Origin: Deltaproteobacteria bacterium
GTDB taxonomy: Bacteria > Desulfobacterota > Syntrophia > Syntrophales > UBA5619
Direction of reading: 5' to 3'
Assembly (NCBI GenBank): GCA_023487865.1
Contig: JAMDBG010000188.1
Location: 3,126-18,358, forward strand
DNA length: 15,233 bases
Below the pieces are notes generated by a model, which did not search any database, had not been told where the DNA came from, and worked only from the letters and a program-made list of their open reading frames with translations. The position numbers and the translations under genes were made by a program. The stretch's first letter is position 1. The number at the start of each line of letters is the position of its first letter. Below, piece by piece: positions 1 to 6,678 of this stretch.

Positions 1-25
1 GTATATTTTTTGCTTTTTTCATCAT
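1..25 (-). CDS. Start of an unidentified gene, cut by the window edge
   Basis: Only the first eight codons are inside the window, read right to left: MMKKAKNI. A very strong Shine-Dalgarno (AGGGAGG on the minus strand, about positions 32-38) lies just upstream of the double ATG, which is the reason for calling a gene here. The Lys-rich start would fit a signal peptide or a small DNA-binding protein, but eight residues cannot identify it. The start could be either ATG (25 or 22). It shares an 18-base inverted repeat with positions 169-186. Confidence 0.55.
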
Positions 26-483
26 TTTTACCTCCCTTTTGTTATGTATTCGTTTTTCTTCAGGTGATCTTTTCTGCTTCCAATTGTTCCCTGATCCATC
101 ATTCCTAAACTTCATTCACCTCACCGGACTTTTTCACTATTATCAGCGCCGCTCAAGGTAGAGATGACAAAAAGCAAAAAATATACCATCATAATCCTCT
201 GGTTAGGACGAGTTCTATCGGTTAATTGTGAAAAGATACTATAATTGCTGGATTTATTGTGCAGATAGGGAGATAGAGGATACAGACTCTATCTGATGCG
301 GATCTGTCTTAGGACTCCTCGACGATTTGGATGACCGCTGTCATGTAATTGACGTTCTGTCAAATTATGAACAATGTCCTTGGTGCTCTTGCTTCATTGC
401 TCCGGCCTTCAGCCTTCTTCCTATCAACCGCATGACCATGCGATCCACAATCTGCTCTTTAAAGCTTGACGACGCTATCTTTT
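26..483. other. 458-bp gene-free region with inverted repeats
   Basis: This AT-rich stretch lies between the left-edge gene start and the end of the release-factor-like gene. I see no convincing conserved gene. It holds the right arm of an 18-bp inverted repeat (169-186), a possible 26-codon ORF with an AAGG ribosome-binding site (164-244), a TATAAT without a good -35 (240-245), and two adjacent short inverted repeats (331-363). A further small palindrome (CGCAT/ATGCG) lies near 430-442. No terminator with a T-run follows the release-factor-like gene on its strand. Confidence 0.5.
331..363. repeat. Two adjacent TGAC/GTCA inverted repeats
   Basis: The first repeat is ATGAC-CGCT-GTCAT (331-344). 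It is followed after 4 bases by TTGAC-GTTCT-GTCAA (349-363). Both arms share the TGAC/GTCA core, so the pair looks like a tandem operator or two small hairpins in the upstream region of the left-edge gene. The function is unknown. Confidence 0.5.
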
Positions 484-891
484 TTATTCATCAGGTCCGA
501 TCCGTGTGCGGAGGGTTTTCTTTTCGGACTGAAGATGTTTCGCCTCCAGGATCTTCTCTTTGACCCTCCTTGACCGGCGTCGTTTCTGACGACGGATCTT
601 CTCGATCCGCATCCTCTCTGCGCTGACGAGTCCCGTCTTGAGCCTTTCGATCCGGTCGAGGAGCAGCCTCCGGGCAACAAACCGGTTCAGGCTCTGGGAG
701 CGTTCCTGCTGGCATTTTACGGTGAGACCTGTCGGCAGATGGACGAGATGGACGCAGGAAGAGGTTTTATTGACCTTCTGGCCGCCGGGGCCGGAGGAAC
801 GGATGAAGGTTTCCCGGAATTCATCCTCCCGGACGCCGAGTCGTTCCATCCGCTGCCGGAGCGCGGTTTCTTTTTCAGGGGAAACGGACAT
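484..891 (-). CDS. RF-1 domain (GGQ) release-factor-like protein
   Basis: This 135-residue protein carries the class-I release factor catalytic motif: GPGGQ at residues 34-38, followed by VNKTSS. The family hydrolyses peptidyl-tRNA ester bonds in the ribosomal peptidyl transferase centre. The codon-recognition domains of RF1/RF2 are absent. The C-terminal third (about 90-130) is very rich in Arg and Lys, as in the stalled-ribosome rescue factors ArfB/YaeJ and the mitochondrial C12orf65 type, where the basic tail enters the ribosome. It is therefore probably a rescue factor or an uncharacterised RF-like protein, not RF1/RF2 itself. It lies 44 bp after the ACT gene and is likely the last gene of that operon. 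The ribosome-binding site before the ATG is poor. Confidence 0.85.
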   Translation of the reverse strand: MSVSPEKETALRQRMERLGVREDEFRETFIRSSGPGGQKVNKTSSCVHLVHLPTGLTVKCQQERSQSLNRFVARRLLLDRIERLKTGLVSAERMRIEKIRRQKRRRSRRVKEKILEAKHLQSEKKTLRTRIGPDE

Positions 892-935
892 CTCTTTCAG
901 GGCTCGAGGAAGTCGGGCAGCACGGAGGGCCTCCT

Positions 936-1364
936 TCAGAGAGAATAGATTTCATCCTCGATGAGGTGAATCCAGTTCTGTATGAGGATCTCCCGTGCCG
1001 AGTCGATCTTGTCCACCCCGAGGATGACGATCGTTTCCTTACCGATCCGGTTGATCGTCGTATAGAGATAATGAATGTTGACTTCCTCCTTGGCCAAGGG
1101 TTTCAGGATGGCATTCATCCCGCCGGGATGAAGCGGCACTTCGGCGGCGAGAACCGGGGTGATCTCATAGTTGAAGCCGAAGCTCTCCAGAATCGCTGCC
1201 GCCCTTTCCGGATCGTTGACGACCATCCGAACGGTGCTGTTCTCCGCGGCGCTGGCGGCGAGGAGGGCTTTTGCCGTTATGTCTTCCTTGTCGAGGATGT
1301 TCGTCAGACGGGCAAGGGTGCCGGGAACATTGCCCAGGAGGACGGAGATTTGCTTGACTGCCAT
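936..1364 (-). CDS. Tandem ACT-domain protein
   Basis: This 142-residue protein is made of two ACT-like domains (about 4-70 and 72-140). The first opens with a beta strand and a VPGTLARLTNIL segment, the usual ligand-binding turn of ACT domains. The second contains GGMNAILKPLAKEEVNIHYLY. There is no attached enzyme domain, so it is likely a free-standing regulatory subunit that senses an amino acid. Its ATG overlaps the stop of the gamma subunit by one base (TAATG), implying translational coupling to the 2-oxoacid oxidoreductase. I infer that it senses an amino acid related to that enzyme's substrates, such as branched-chain or aromatic ones. The ligand cannot be read from sequence. Confidence 0.85.
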   Translation of the reverse strand: MAVKQISVLLGNVPGTLARLTNILDKEDITAKALLAASAAENSTVRMVVNDPERAAAILESFGFNYEITPVLAAEVPLHPGGMNAILKPLAKEEVNIHYLYTTINRIGKETIVILGVDKIDSAREILIQNWIHLIEDEIYSL

Positions 1365-1909
1365 TAGGTCGACTCCTCCAAGTATTGATAACCTTCCGTA
1401 AAGGCCTTGTGGTTCACATCGATGATCGATCTCTTTTTGCTTCCCATCACCTCTGCCATACTGCTCAAGTAGATATCGGGCTTTACAAGGCCGGTCATCT
1501 TCAGAAAAGCGCCCATCATGACGGTGTTCACCGTGCGAATATTTCCCAGTTTTTCCGCGATCTCCGAAGCGGGGATCTTGAAGGTCCGAACGTCGTGGCG
1601 GGAAGGATCGACGGCGATGATGGAGGAGTTTAAAAACAGAAAGCCGCCCGGGGCCACACGATTCTGAAACGTATAGAGAGACGGGGTGTTGAGAACCACG
1701 ACATTGTCCGGTTCAGAAGCAATCGGGGAGGCGATTTCATCGTCCGAAACGGCGACGGTGCAGTTGGCCGTTCCTCCCCGGACCTCCGCACCGTAAGCAG
1801 GCAGAAACGTCACCTGATATCCGGCGTTCATTGCACTTTGGGCCAGCGTAAAGCCCATCATGAGCACGCCCTGGCCGCCGAAACCGGAGAAGATGGTCTT
1901 CACAATCAT
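1364..1909 (-). CDS. 2-oxoacid:ferredoxin oxidoreductase, gamma subunit
   Basis: This 181-residue protein is a typical gamma subunit (POR/KOR/VOR family). The N-terminus has the glycine-rich FSGFGGQGV motif (about 8-16), followed by a YGAEVRGGTANC segment (about 39-50) that is nearly invariant in the family. In four-subunit enzymes this chain completes the CoA-dependent complex that converts a 2-oxoacid, CoA and oxidised ferredoxin to acyl-CoA, CO2 and reduced ferredoxin in the cytoplasm. Its ATG overlaps the beta-subunit stop by four bases, and its end overlaps the ACT gene. A GGGGGAG ribosome-binding site precedes the ATG. It could belong to a KOR- or VOR-type enzyme; VOR is favoured by the alpha subunit. 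Confidence 0.93.
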   Translation of the reverse strand: MIVKTIFSGFGGQGVLMMGFTLAQSAMNAGYQVTFLPAYGAEVRGGTANCTVAVSDDEIASPIASEPDNVVVLNTPSLYTFQNRVAPGGFLFLNSSIIAVDPSRHDVRTFKIPASEIAEKLGNIRTVNTVMMGAFLKMTGLVKPDIYLSSMAEVMGSKKRSIIDVNHKAFTEGYQYLEEST

Positions 1910-2676
1910 GGCGTTTTCTCCCCCGTCTTCTGTTCCACAGCCGGGAGGTCCTTCATGACACCGAGGGGGAATTCCTTTGTCATCACCTCGTCAATCCATC
2001 GGCACGACTCGACCGGCGTCATCTTCCAGTTCGTCGGGCAAGGAGAGAGGATCTCGACCAGGGAAAAACCGCGGCCGTCGATCTGGTACTGGAAGGCCTT
2101 CCGGATCGATTTTTTCGTCTTGAGGATGCTGGCCGGGGAGTTGACCGTGCACCGCTCGATGTAGGCTGTTCCCGGGAGCAGGGTAAAGACTTCGGAAATC
2201 CTGATGGGATGGCCATCGAGCAGGGATTTGCGTCCCGCGGGCGATGTGGTGGTCTTCTGGTTGAGGATGGAGGTTGGGGCCATCTGGCCGCCGGTCATCC
2301 CGTAAACGGCATTGTTGATGAAGATGACGGTGATGTTCTCCCCTCGGTTGGCCGCGTGAAAACTCTCCGCGATTCCGATGGCGGCGAGATCTCCGTCCCC
2401 TTGGTAGGAAAAGACGATGCGATCCGGGAGGACCCGCTTGATCCCTGTGGCCATGGCCGGTCCCCGGCCATGCTGCGCCTCGATCATGTCGACGTCGAAA
2501 TAGTTGTATGCCAGCACGGCGCATCCCGCCGGCGGGACGCCGATGGTAATGTCCCGGATGTCCAGCTCATCGATTACTTCGGCGATCAGCCGATGGGCGA
2601 TGCTGTGGCCGCATCCCGCACAGTAATGAAAGATCGTGTCCTTCATGCTTTTTGGTCTGCCAAAAACCTTCTTCAT
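1906..2676 (-). CDS. 2-oxoacid:ferredoxin oxidoreductase, beta (TPP-binding) subunit
   Basis: This 256-residue protein is the thiamine-pyrophosphate subunit. CAGCGHS near residues 19-25 is the conserved N-terminal segment. The TPP/Mg motif begins with GDGD (about 94-97) and ends with the NN pair of FINNAVYGMTGGQ (about 121-133), which is followed by the conserved APTS. The subunit performs decarboxylation of the 2-oxoacid with the alpha chain and passes electrons to the ferredoxin subunit. There are 61 bp between the alpha stop and this ATG, with an AGGA ribosome-binding site eight bases before the start. The length is typical for the separate beta chain of four-subunit VOR/KOR enzymes. Confidence 0.94.
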   Translation of the reverse strand: MKKVFGRPKSMKDTIFHYCAGCGHSIAHRLIAEVIDELDIRDITIGVPPAGCAVLAYNYFDVDMIEAQHGRGPAMATGIKRVLPDRIVFSYQGDGDLAAIGIAESFHAANRGENITVIFINNAVYGMTGGQMAPTSILNQKTTTSPAGRKSLLDGHPIRISEVFTLLPGTAYIERCTVNSPASILKTKKSIRKAFQYQIDGRGFSLVEILSPCPTNWKMTPVESCRWIDEVMTKEFPLGVMKDLPAVEQKTGEKTP

Positions 2677-2737
2677 TTTTATGTCCTTGTTGTCCTCTGG
2701 TCCTGGCCGTTGGCCGGAAACGACGCTGAGGCGGCGA

Positions 2738-3814
2738 CTAATAGTGTTCGATTATCCCCTGCTTGCGGTCATACTGACGCATCACAACATTGGCCAGTTC
2801 CACGGGGGTCGGAACCACGCCACCGGGGCGGCCGTGGAAACCGATCCGGGCATATCCCTGGAGGGCCAGCCGCACGTCCTCCAGCATCTGTCCGGTGCTC
2901 ATTTCAAAGACGAGAAAATTTTCCAATGTTTTTGCCAGATCGCGTAGCTCGTTTTCAGGGAACGGCCAGAGGGTGATGGGTCGGAAAAGACCGGCCCTCA
3001 GACCTGCCTCGCGGAGTCGCTTGATGGCGCCCTTGGCAATCCGGGCCGCCGTTCCGTAAGCGACTAGGACGAGTTCCGCATCGTCCATCCTGTATAACTC
3101 ATGACGGGTTTCCTTTTTAGCGATCACCCGGTATTTTCTCTCCAGCGTCCAGTTGTGCTCTTCCATATCCAGCGGGTCGAGGATCAGTCCGCGAATAATC
3201 TTGCTCTTTCCCTTTCCGGCGCCTCTCATCATGTAACTGGCCGGATAGACCCGCGGCTGAGGTTCCTTGAAGATCACCGGTTCCATCATCTGGCCCATCA
3301 TGCCGTCGGCCAGAATCATGACCGGCGTCCGGTATTGATCGGCAAGGTCGAAGGCGTCCATGGTGAGGTCCGCCAGTTCCTGCGCCGTCGCCGGACCGAG
3401 GACGATGATCCGGTAATCTCCGTGGCCGCCTCCCCGTGTGGCCTGGAAGTAATCCCCCTGGGCCGGAGAGATATTCCCCAGTCCCGGCCCCCCACGCATC
3501 ATGTTGACGATCACGGCGGGAAGCTGACAGGCCGCCAGGGTAGAGATCCCCTCTTGCTTGAGGGAAATTCCGGGACTGGAAGAAGAGGTCATGGAGCGGG
3601 CGCCTGCGGCGCTGGCTCCGGCAACCATGTGAATAGCCGCGATCTCGCTTTCCGACTGGATGAAGACGCCTCCTTCCACGCTGCGCAAACGTTCCGCCAT
3701 GTACTCCGGAATTTCATTTTGCGGGGTAATGGGATAGCCGGCATAAAAACGGCAACCCGCACGGATCGCGGCTTCCCCGATGATCTTGTTTCCCTGCATC
3801 AGTACTTTATTCAC
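2738..3814 (-). CDS. vorB: 2-oxoacid:ferredoxin oxidoreductase, alpha subunit (VorB-like)
   Basis: From the GTG at 3814 the protein has 358 residues. It begins VNKVLMQGNKIIGEAAI, then has YPITPQNEIPEYM, the pyrimidine-ring/TPP interface motif of alpha chains. Later come GGPGLG and RTPVMILADGMMGQMMEPV. These blocks resemble the chain annotated as 3-methyl-2-oxobutanoate (2-oxoisovalerate) dehydrogenase VorB, so branched-chain 2-oxoacids are the favoured substrates, although 2-oxoglutarate enzymes are close relatives. An upstream ATG (3862) would add 16 residues inside the ferredoxin gene. The GTG is preferred because GAGG lies six bases before it and the homologous N-terminus starts there. The gene overlaps the ferredoxin gene by eight bases. 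Confidence 0.92.
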   Translation of the reverse strand: MNKVLMQGNKIIGEAAIRAGCRFYAGYPITPQNEIPEYMAERLRSVEGGVFIQSESEIAAIHMVAGASAAGARSMTSSSSPGISLKQEGISTLAACQLPAVIVNMMRGGPGLGNISPAQGDYFQATRGGGHGDYRIIVLGPATAQELADLTMDAFDLADQYRTPVMILADGMMGQMMEPVIFKEPQPRVYPASYMMRGAGKGKSKIIRGLILDPLDMEEHNWTLERKYRVIAKKETRHELYRMDDAELVLVAYGTAARIAKGAIKRLREAGLRAGLFRPITLWPFPENELRDLAKTLENFLVFEMSTGQMLEDVRLALQGYARIGFHGRPGGVVPTPVELANVVMRQYDRKQGIIEHY

Positions 3815-4019
3815 GGTAAACCTCAATCGCGATATCAGGACAGGTGATCGCGCACAGGGCACAGCCTGTGCACTCTCCCCCTTCTTCGCTGAAACAGACG
3901 GGTCGGTATCCCCGGGAATTGTACTCCCGGGAGGGAGAGATCAGGCCTTTCTTGCATGACTGGATGCAAAGATGGCATTCCTTACAGAGTTCCTTGTCGA
4001 TGGTGATATGTCCCTTCAA
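3807..4019 (-). CDS. 2x[4Fe-4S] ferredoxin-type subunit of the 2-oxoacid oxidoreductase
   Basis: Read from a TTG at 4019 this is a 70-residue protein with two iron-sulfur motifs: CKECHLCIQSC near residues 12-22 and CTGCALCAITC near 50-60, each followed by an acidic or proline-containing partner segment. It would carry electrons from the TPP site to external ferredoxin. The TTG start is chosen because GAGGAG lies nine bases upstream and the protein then begins MKGHITIDKELC, the normal start of these subunits. An ATG at 4076 would add 19 residues of unlikely sequence. It is the first gene of the operon, ahead of alpha, beta, gamma and ACT. Confidence 0.88.
   Translation of the reverse strand: MKGHITIDKELCKECHLCIQSCKKGLISPSREYNSRGYRPVCFSEEGGECTGCALCAITCPDIAIEVYRE
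3821..3824 (-). promoter_or_regulatory. vorB: Ribosome-binding site fixing the GTG start of vorB
   Basis: GAGG on the minus strand lies six bases before GTG (3814-3812), within the last codons of the ferredoxin gene. It supports the shorter vorB start. Confidence 0.6.
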
Positions 4020-4028
4020 TTGCCGTTT

Positions 4029-4034
4029 CTCCTC
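4029..4034 (-). promoter_or_regulatory. Ribosome-binding site fixing the TTG start of the ferredoxin subunit
   Basis: GAGGAG on the minus strand lies nine bases before TTG (4019-4017). It is the best Shine-Dalgarno near this gene and is incompatible with initiation at the ATG at 4076, since it would then lie inside the coding sequence. Confidence 0.7.
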
Positions 4035-4040
4035 AAAGGT

Positions 4041-4076
4041 ATGACAAAAAGTTCTTCCCGGCCAACCATTTGTCAT
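4041..4076. repeat. Inverted repeat in the leader of the 2-oxoacid oxidoreductase operon
   Basis: ATGACAAA (4041-4048) and TTTGTCAT (4069-4076) form a perfect 8-bp inverted repeat separated by 20 bases, just upstream of the ferredoxin ribosome-binding site. In the mRNA it could form a hairpin, and in DNA it could be an operator. The left arm also belongs to a 16-base direct repeat with 4390-4405. Confidence 0.5.
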
Positions 4077-4142
4077 CTGTGTACGCCGGCGGTTTCATAC
4101 GTAAGGCGAAAGTGTTAAGCATTTTCCCGGTGTATGCTGGCT

Positions 4143-4170
4143 TTTTTACGCATATTGTTCAGAAAGTCAA
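4143..4170 (-). promoter_or_regulatory. Candidate sigma70 promoter of the 2-oxoacid oxidoreductase operon
   Basis: On the minus strand TTGACT (4170-4165), a 16-base spacer and TAAAAA (4148-4143) resemble -35 and -10 boxes. The transcript would start near 4136, giving a leader of roughly 117 bases. The -10 box is imperfect and the spacer slightly short. Confidence 0.35.
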
Positions 4171-4322
4171 GGTGAAAAAGGTTTATAGAGGCGGTAATGA
4201 GCAAAACATGGAGCTTTCACTCCGGCTGTGATATGTATAACGCACTCAGCCTTGTGTCTTCTGACAGAGGCGGCAGCATACCGAATAACCGACCCAGGGC
4301 CTGGTGCGGGGTGCAGAGAAGC

Positions 4323-4826
4323 TCATAACCTGCTGATTTGAAACCCCTCCAGTTTAATCGCGACGGAACGCTGGAGAAGTTCGATTCCAATGACAAAAAG
4401 TTCTTTGTCGTAGTCCGTCTTGAGGACCAGGCCTTCAACCCCTTTGAAGGGTCCGTCGATGATCATGGCCGGTTCACCGACCTTCGGATACTGGAACTGC
4501 TGTACCTCCACCCGCGAATGGACGATCCGCTGGATGGCATCGATCTTGGCGTCGGGGATCGCTATCGGTTCCGCGCCTCGAGGCTTCCCCAGGATACGGA
4601 CGACGCCGAAGGTCTTCAGGACATCCAGTTTGATCGCGTTTTCAAGGGAGAAGAGCTCGACGAACAGATACCCGGGAAACATCGGGATCAGGATCTTCTT
4701 GCGGCGGTCTTTCCTTTTGCTCCAGACTTCGAGCTTGGGTAAAAAAGCGTGATAAGTCTTCTGTGTAAGGCCGAGATAGACCAAGTCTTCGTGGCGGCTT
4801 CTCGTATGGACGGCATACCAAGGCAT
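4323..4826 (-). CDS. NusG/RfaH-family transcription antitermination factor
   Basis: This 167-residue protein begins PWYAVHTRSRHED, the hallmark start of the NusG N-terminal (NGN) domain, with PKLEVWSKRKDRRKK and FPGYLFVE following. The C-terminal part (about 113-145) is a KOW-like segment: GEPAMIIDGPFKGVEGLV. NGN binds RNA polymerase and increases processivity; the KOW domain recruits partners such as ribosomal S10 or Rho. It is a specialised paralog (RfaH/UpxY/LoaP type) rather than housekeeping nusG, because secE and ribosomal protein genes are absent around it. Such paralogs usually serve long exopolysaccharide or secondary-metabolite operons; the nearest candidates here are the rml genes 3 kb away. 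AAAGGA precedes the ATG. It is followed by 303 bp of non-coding sequence. Confidence 0.9.
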   Translation of the reverse strand: MPWYAVHTRSRHEDLVYLGLTQKTYHAFLPKLEVWSKRKDRRKKILIPMFPGYLFVELFSLENAIKLDVLKTFGVVRILGKPRGAEPIAIPDAKIDAIQRIVHSRVEVQQFQYPKVGEPAMIIDGPFKGVEGLVLKTDYDKELFVIGIELLQRSVAIKLEGFQISRL

Positions 4827-4868
4827 GATTTTCCTTTACAGGCAGCAGGCGATTCGCCACCCCCATTT

Positions 4869-4896
4869 TTGTGCATTTCCTGAAAATGCGTATAAC
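4869..4896 (+). promoter_or_regulatory. Candidate promoter of the FAD oxidoreductase, with an embedded palindrome
   Basis: TTGTGC (4869-4874), 16 bases and TATAAC (4891-4896) form a moderate sigma70-like promoter. The spacer contains the inverted repeat GCATTT-CCTGA-AAATGC (4873-4889), a plausible operator position in this divergent region. Confidence 0.35.
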
Positions 4897-4928
4897 AACA
4901 GTGTCAATATTTCAATGGTGAAATAACA

Positions 4929-6551
4929 ATGGTATTGAAGATCAGCGGGTTAACTCTGTCTGTCGGCGAAAGGGAAGAGCTGCTGTCCGCCCGTGTCGCT
5001 TCGCTTCTCAGCCTTCCTGCCGGTGTGGAAACCGACCTCCAGGTGATCAGGAGGTCCATCGACGCACGGCGTGCCCGCCCGCCCCGCTTTGTCTATCTGG
5101 TAACCGTCCGCCTGCCGGATGGGACACCCTTTTCTATTGATCAGATTGCAGCCGGCATGACCGTGACAGAGGAAAATGACACCCCGGTTGAAAAACAAAC
5201 GGCGCCCGCTGGAAAATATGTTCCTGTGCCGACACACCGACCGGTCGTTGTCGGCTGCGGGCCGGCGGGGCTTTTTGCCTCTCTGGCTCTTGCCGGACGG
5301 GGAATACCCGTCCTTTTGCTGGAACGGGGCAAGGCCGTTCCGGAGAGGCTCATCGACGTCCATGCTTTTTGGGACAAGGGGATCCTGAATCCGGAAAGCC
5401 ATGTCCACTTCGGGGAGGGAGGGGCGGGAACCTTTTCCGACGGCAAGCTGACCAGCCGGGTCAAAAATCCCTATACCGGGTGGGTCAAGCGGGTTATGGC
5501 CGACATGGGAGCGCCTTCCGACATCCTGATCGACGCCCGTCCCCACATCGGGACGGACCGATTGCGGGAGGTTCTGGTGAATCTGCGGCACCGTCTTGTT
5601 GAGATGGGTTGCGAGATCCGTTTCGGGTCGCTGGTGACCGATTTCACCATTCACGGGGGAAGACTCACAGGGATTGTCGTCAACGGTTCGGAGGAGATTC
5701 CAACGGACCAGCTGATCCTGGCCATCGGCCAGTCCGCCGACGACACATACCGGAAATTAGCGAAGAAGGGGATTGCCTTGGGACCGAAGCCTTTTGCCGT
5801 CGGTCTGCGTGTCGAACATCTTCAGGAAGTCATTAATCGAATCCAGTATGGACGCTGGGCCGGCCATCCGGACCTCCCTCCGGCGGATTATTTCCTCACG
5901 GCAAAAATGAAAGAGAGGGATCGTTCCGTCTATTCGTTCTGTATGTGCCCCGGCGGGCGGGTGATCGGGTGCAGCGCCCGGCCGGGCGGCGTCATTACGA
6001 ACGGGATGAGCAGTTTCCGCAGGGACAGCCCTTATGCCAACAGTGCCGTGGTCGTCAATATCCGGATTGAGGACTTGGGGGGCAAAGATCCGCTGACGGG
6101 TCTTGCATTCCGAAGGCATTGGGAGGAACAGGCCTTCCTGGCAGGAGGCGGAGACTACTATGCACCAGCGCAGCGGCTGACCGATTTCCTGGAGGGAAAA
6201 GAAGGCGGTTCTGTCGGCAGAACCAGTTTTCTTCCGAGTATCAGGAAAGCGGAACTGAAGGATGTCCTTCCCCCGTTTGTCGTCACGGCAATAAAATCGG
6301 GTTTTGCCGAATTCGAACGGAAGATGCCGGGATTCATCACCAGGGAGGCTACGCTCTTCGGTGTGGAGACCAGAACCTCGTCGCCCGTCCGGATTGTCCG
6401 GAACGAAACCGGTCAGAGCACAACGACAACGGGTCTTTTCCCCTGCGGTGAGGGGGCGGGTTATGCAGGGGGGATCATCAGTTCCGCTCTAGACGGGATC
6501 CGGGCTGCGGAGCATCTGGTGGTCGCTCTGGGTCGTTGCCTGCATGCATAG
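4929..6551 (+). CDS. FAD/NAD(P)-dependent oxidoreductase, COG2509-like
   Basis: This is a 540-residue flavoprotein. Residues 1-95 form an N-terminal alpha/beta domain rich in Arg, typical of the uncharacterised COG2509 FAD-dependent dehydrogenases. The Rossmann dinucleotide motif GCGPAG is at 109-114, with LERG near 131-134 closing the FAD-binding strand. GEGGAGTFSDGKL (162-174) is the conserved second block. A glycine-rich GEGAGYAGGI stretch near the C-terminus is the third FAD contact. No membrane segment is seen, so it should be cytoplasmic. The substrate is unknown for the family. The ATG has only a weak GGTGA upstream. It is divergent from the NusG-like gene, convergent with ribD, and appears monocistronic. 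Confidence 0.88.
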   Translation: MVLKISGLTLSVGEREELLSARVASLLSLPAGVETDLQVIRRSIDARRARPPRFVYLVTVRLPDGTPFSIDQIAAGMTVTEENDTPVEKQTAPAGKYVPVPTHRPVVVGCGPAGLFASLALAGRGIPVLLLERGKAVPERLIDVHAFWDKGILNPESHVHFGEGGAGTFSDGKLTSRVKNPYTGWVKRVMADMGAPSDILIDARPHIGTDRLREVLVNLRHRLVEMGCEIRFGSLVTDFTIHGGRLTGIVVNGSEEIPTDQLILAIGQSADDTYRKLAKKGIALGPKPFAVGLRVEHLQEVINRIQYGRWAGHPDLPPADYFLTAKMKERDRSVYSFCMCPGGRVIGCSARPGGVITNGMSSFRRDSPYANSAVVVNIRIEDLGGKDPLTGLAFRRHWEEQAFLAGGGDYYAPAQRLTDFLEGKEGGSVGRTSFLPSIRKAELKDVLPPFVVTAIKSGFAEFERKMPGFITREATLFGVETRTSSPVRIVRNETGQSTTTTGLFPCGEGAGYAGGIISSALDGIRAAEHLVVALGRCLHA

Positions 6552-6614
6552 CGGGTGAAAACAGCTTACAGAGATGTCTCCGCCGAATGACACCCCCTCC
6601 CTCCTTTGTTCATT

Positions 6615-6656
6615 CCAGGCGGGTTTGAAACTTTCCTCTCACGACTGCCCGCCTGG
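6615..6656. terminator. Inverted repeat between convergent genes
   Basis: CCAGGCGGG (6615-6623) and CCCGCCTGG (6648-6656) are a perfect 9-bp inverted repeat with a 24-base loop, 22 bases before the ribD stop on the other strand. The position between two convergent genes suggests a bidirectional terminator, but the loop is long and no T-run follows, so Rho-dependent ending or another role is possible. Confidence 0.4.
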
Positions 6657-6678
6657 CGCTCCTGCCACTGGTAGGTTG

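Noticed and set aside
2209..3847. Long antisense ORFs (255 and 248 codons) opposite the oxidoreductase subunits
   Set aside because: They are frame shadows of the strongly conserved beta and alpha subunits; they show no family motif and have no ribosome-binding site context.
4269..4279. GGCGGCAGCAT, similar to the RfaH ops element GGCGGTAGCGT
   Set aside because: It lies downstream of the NusG-like gene on the plus strand, with no plus-strand transcript expected through it, and differs at two positions.
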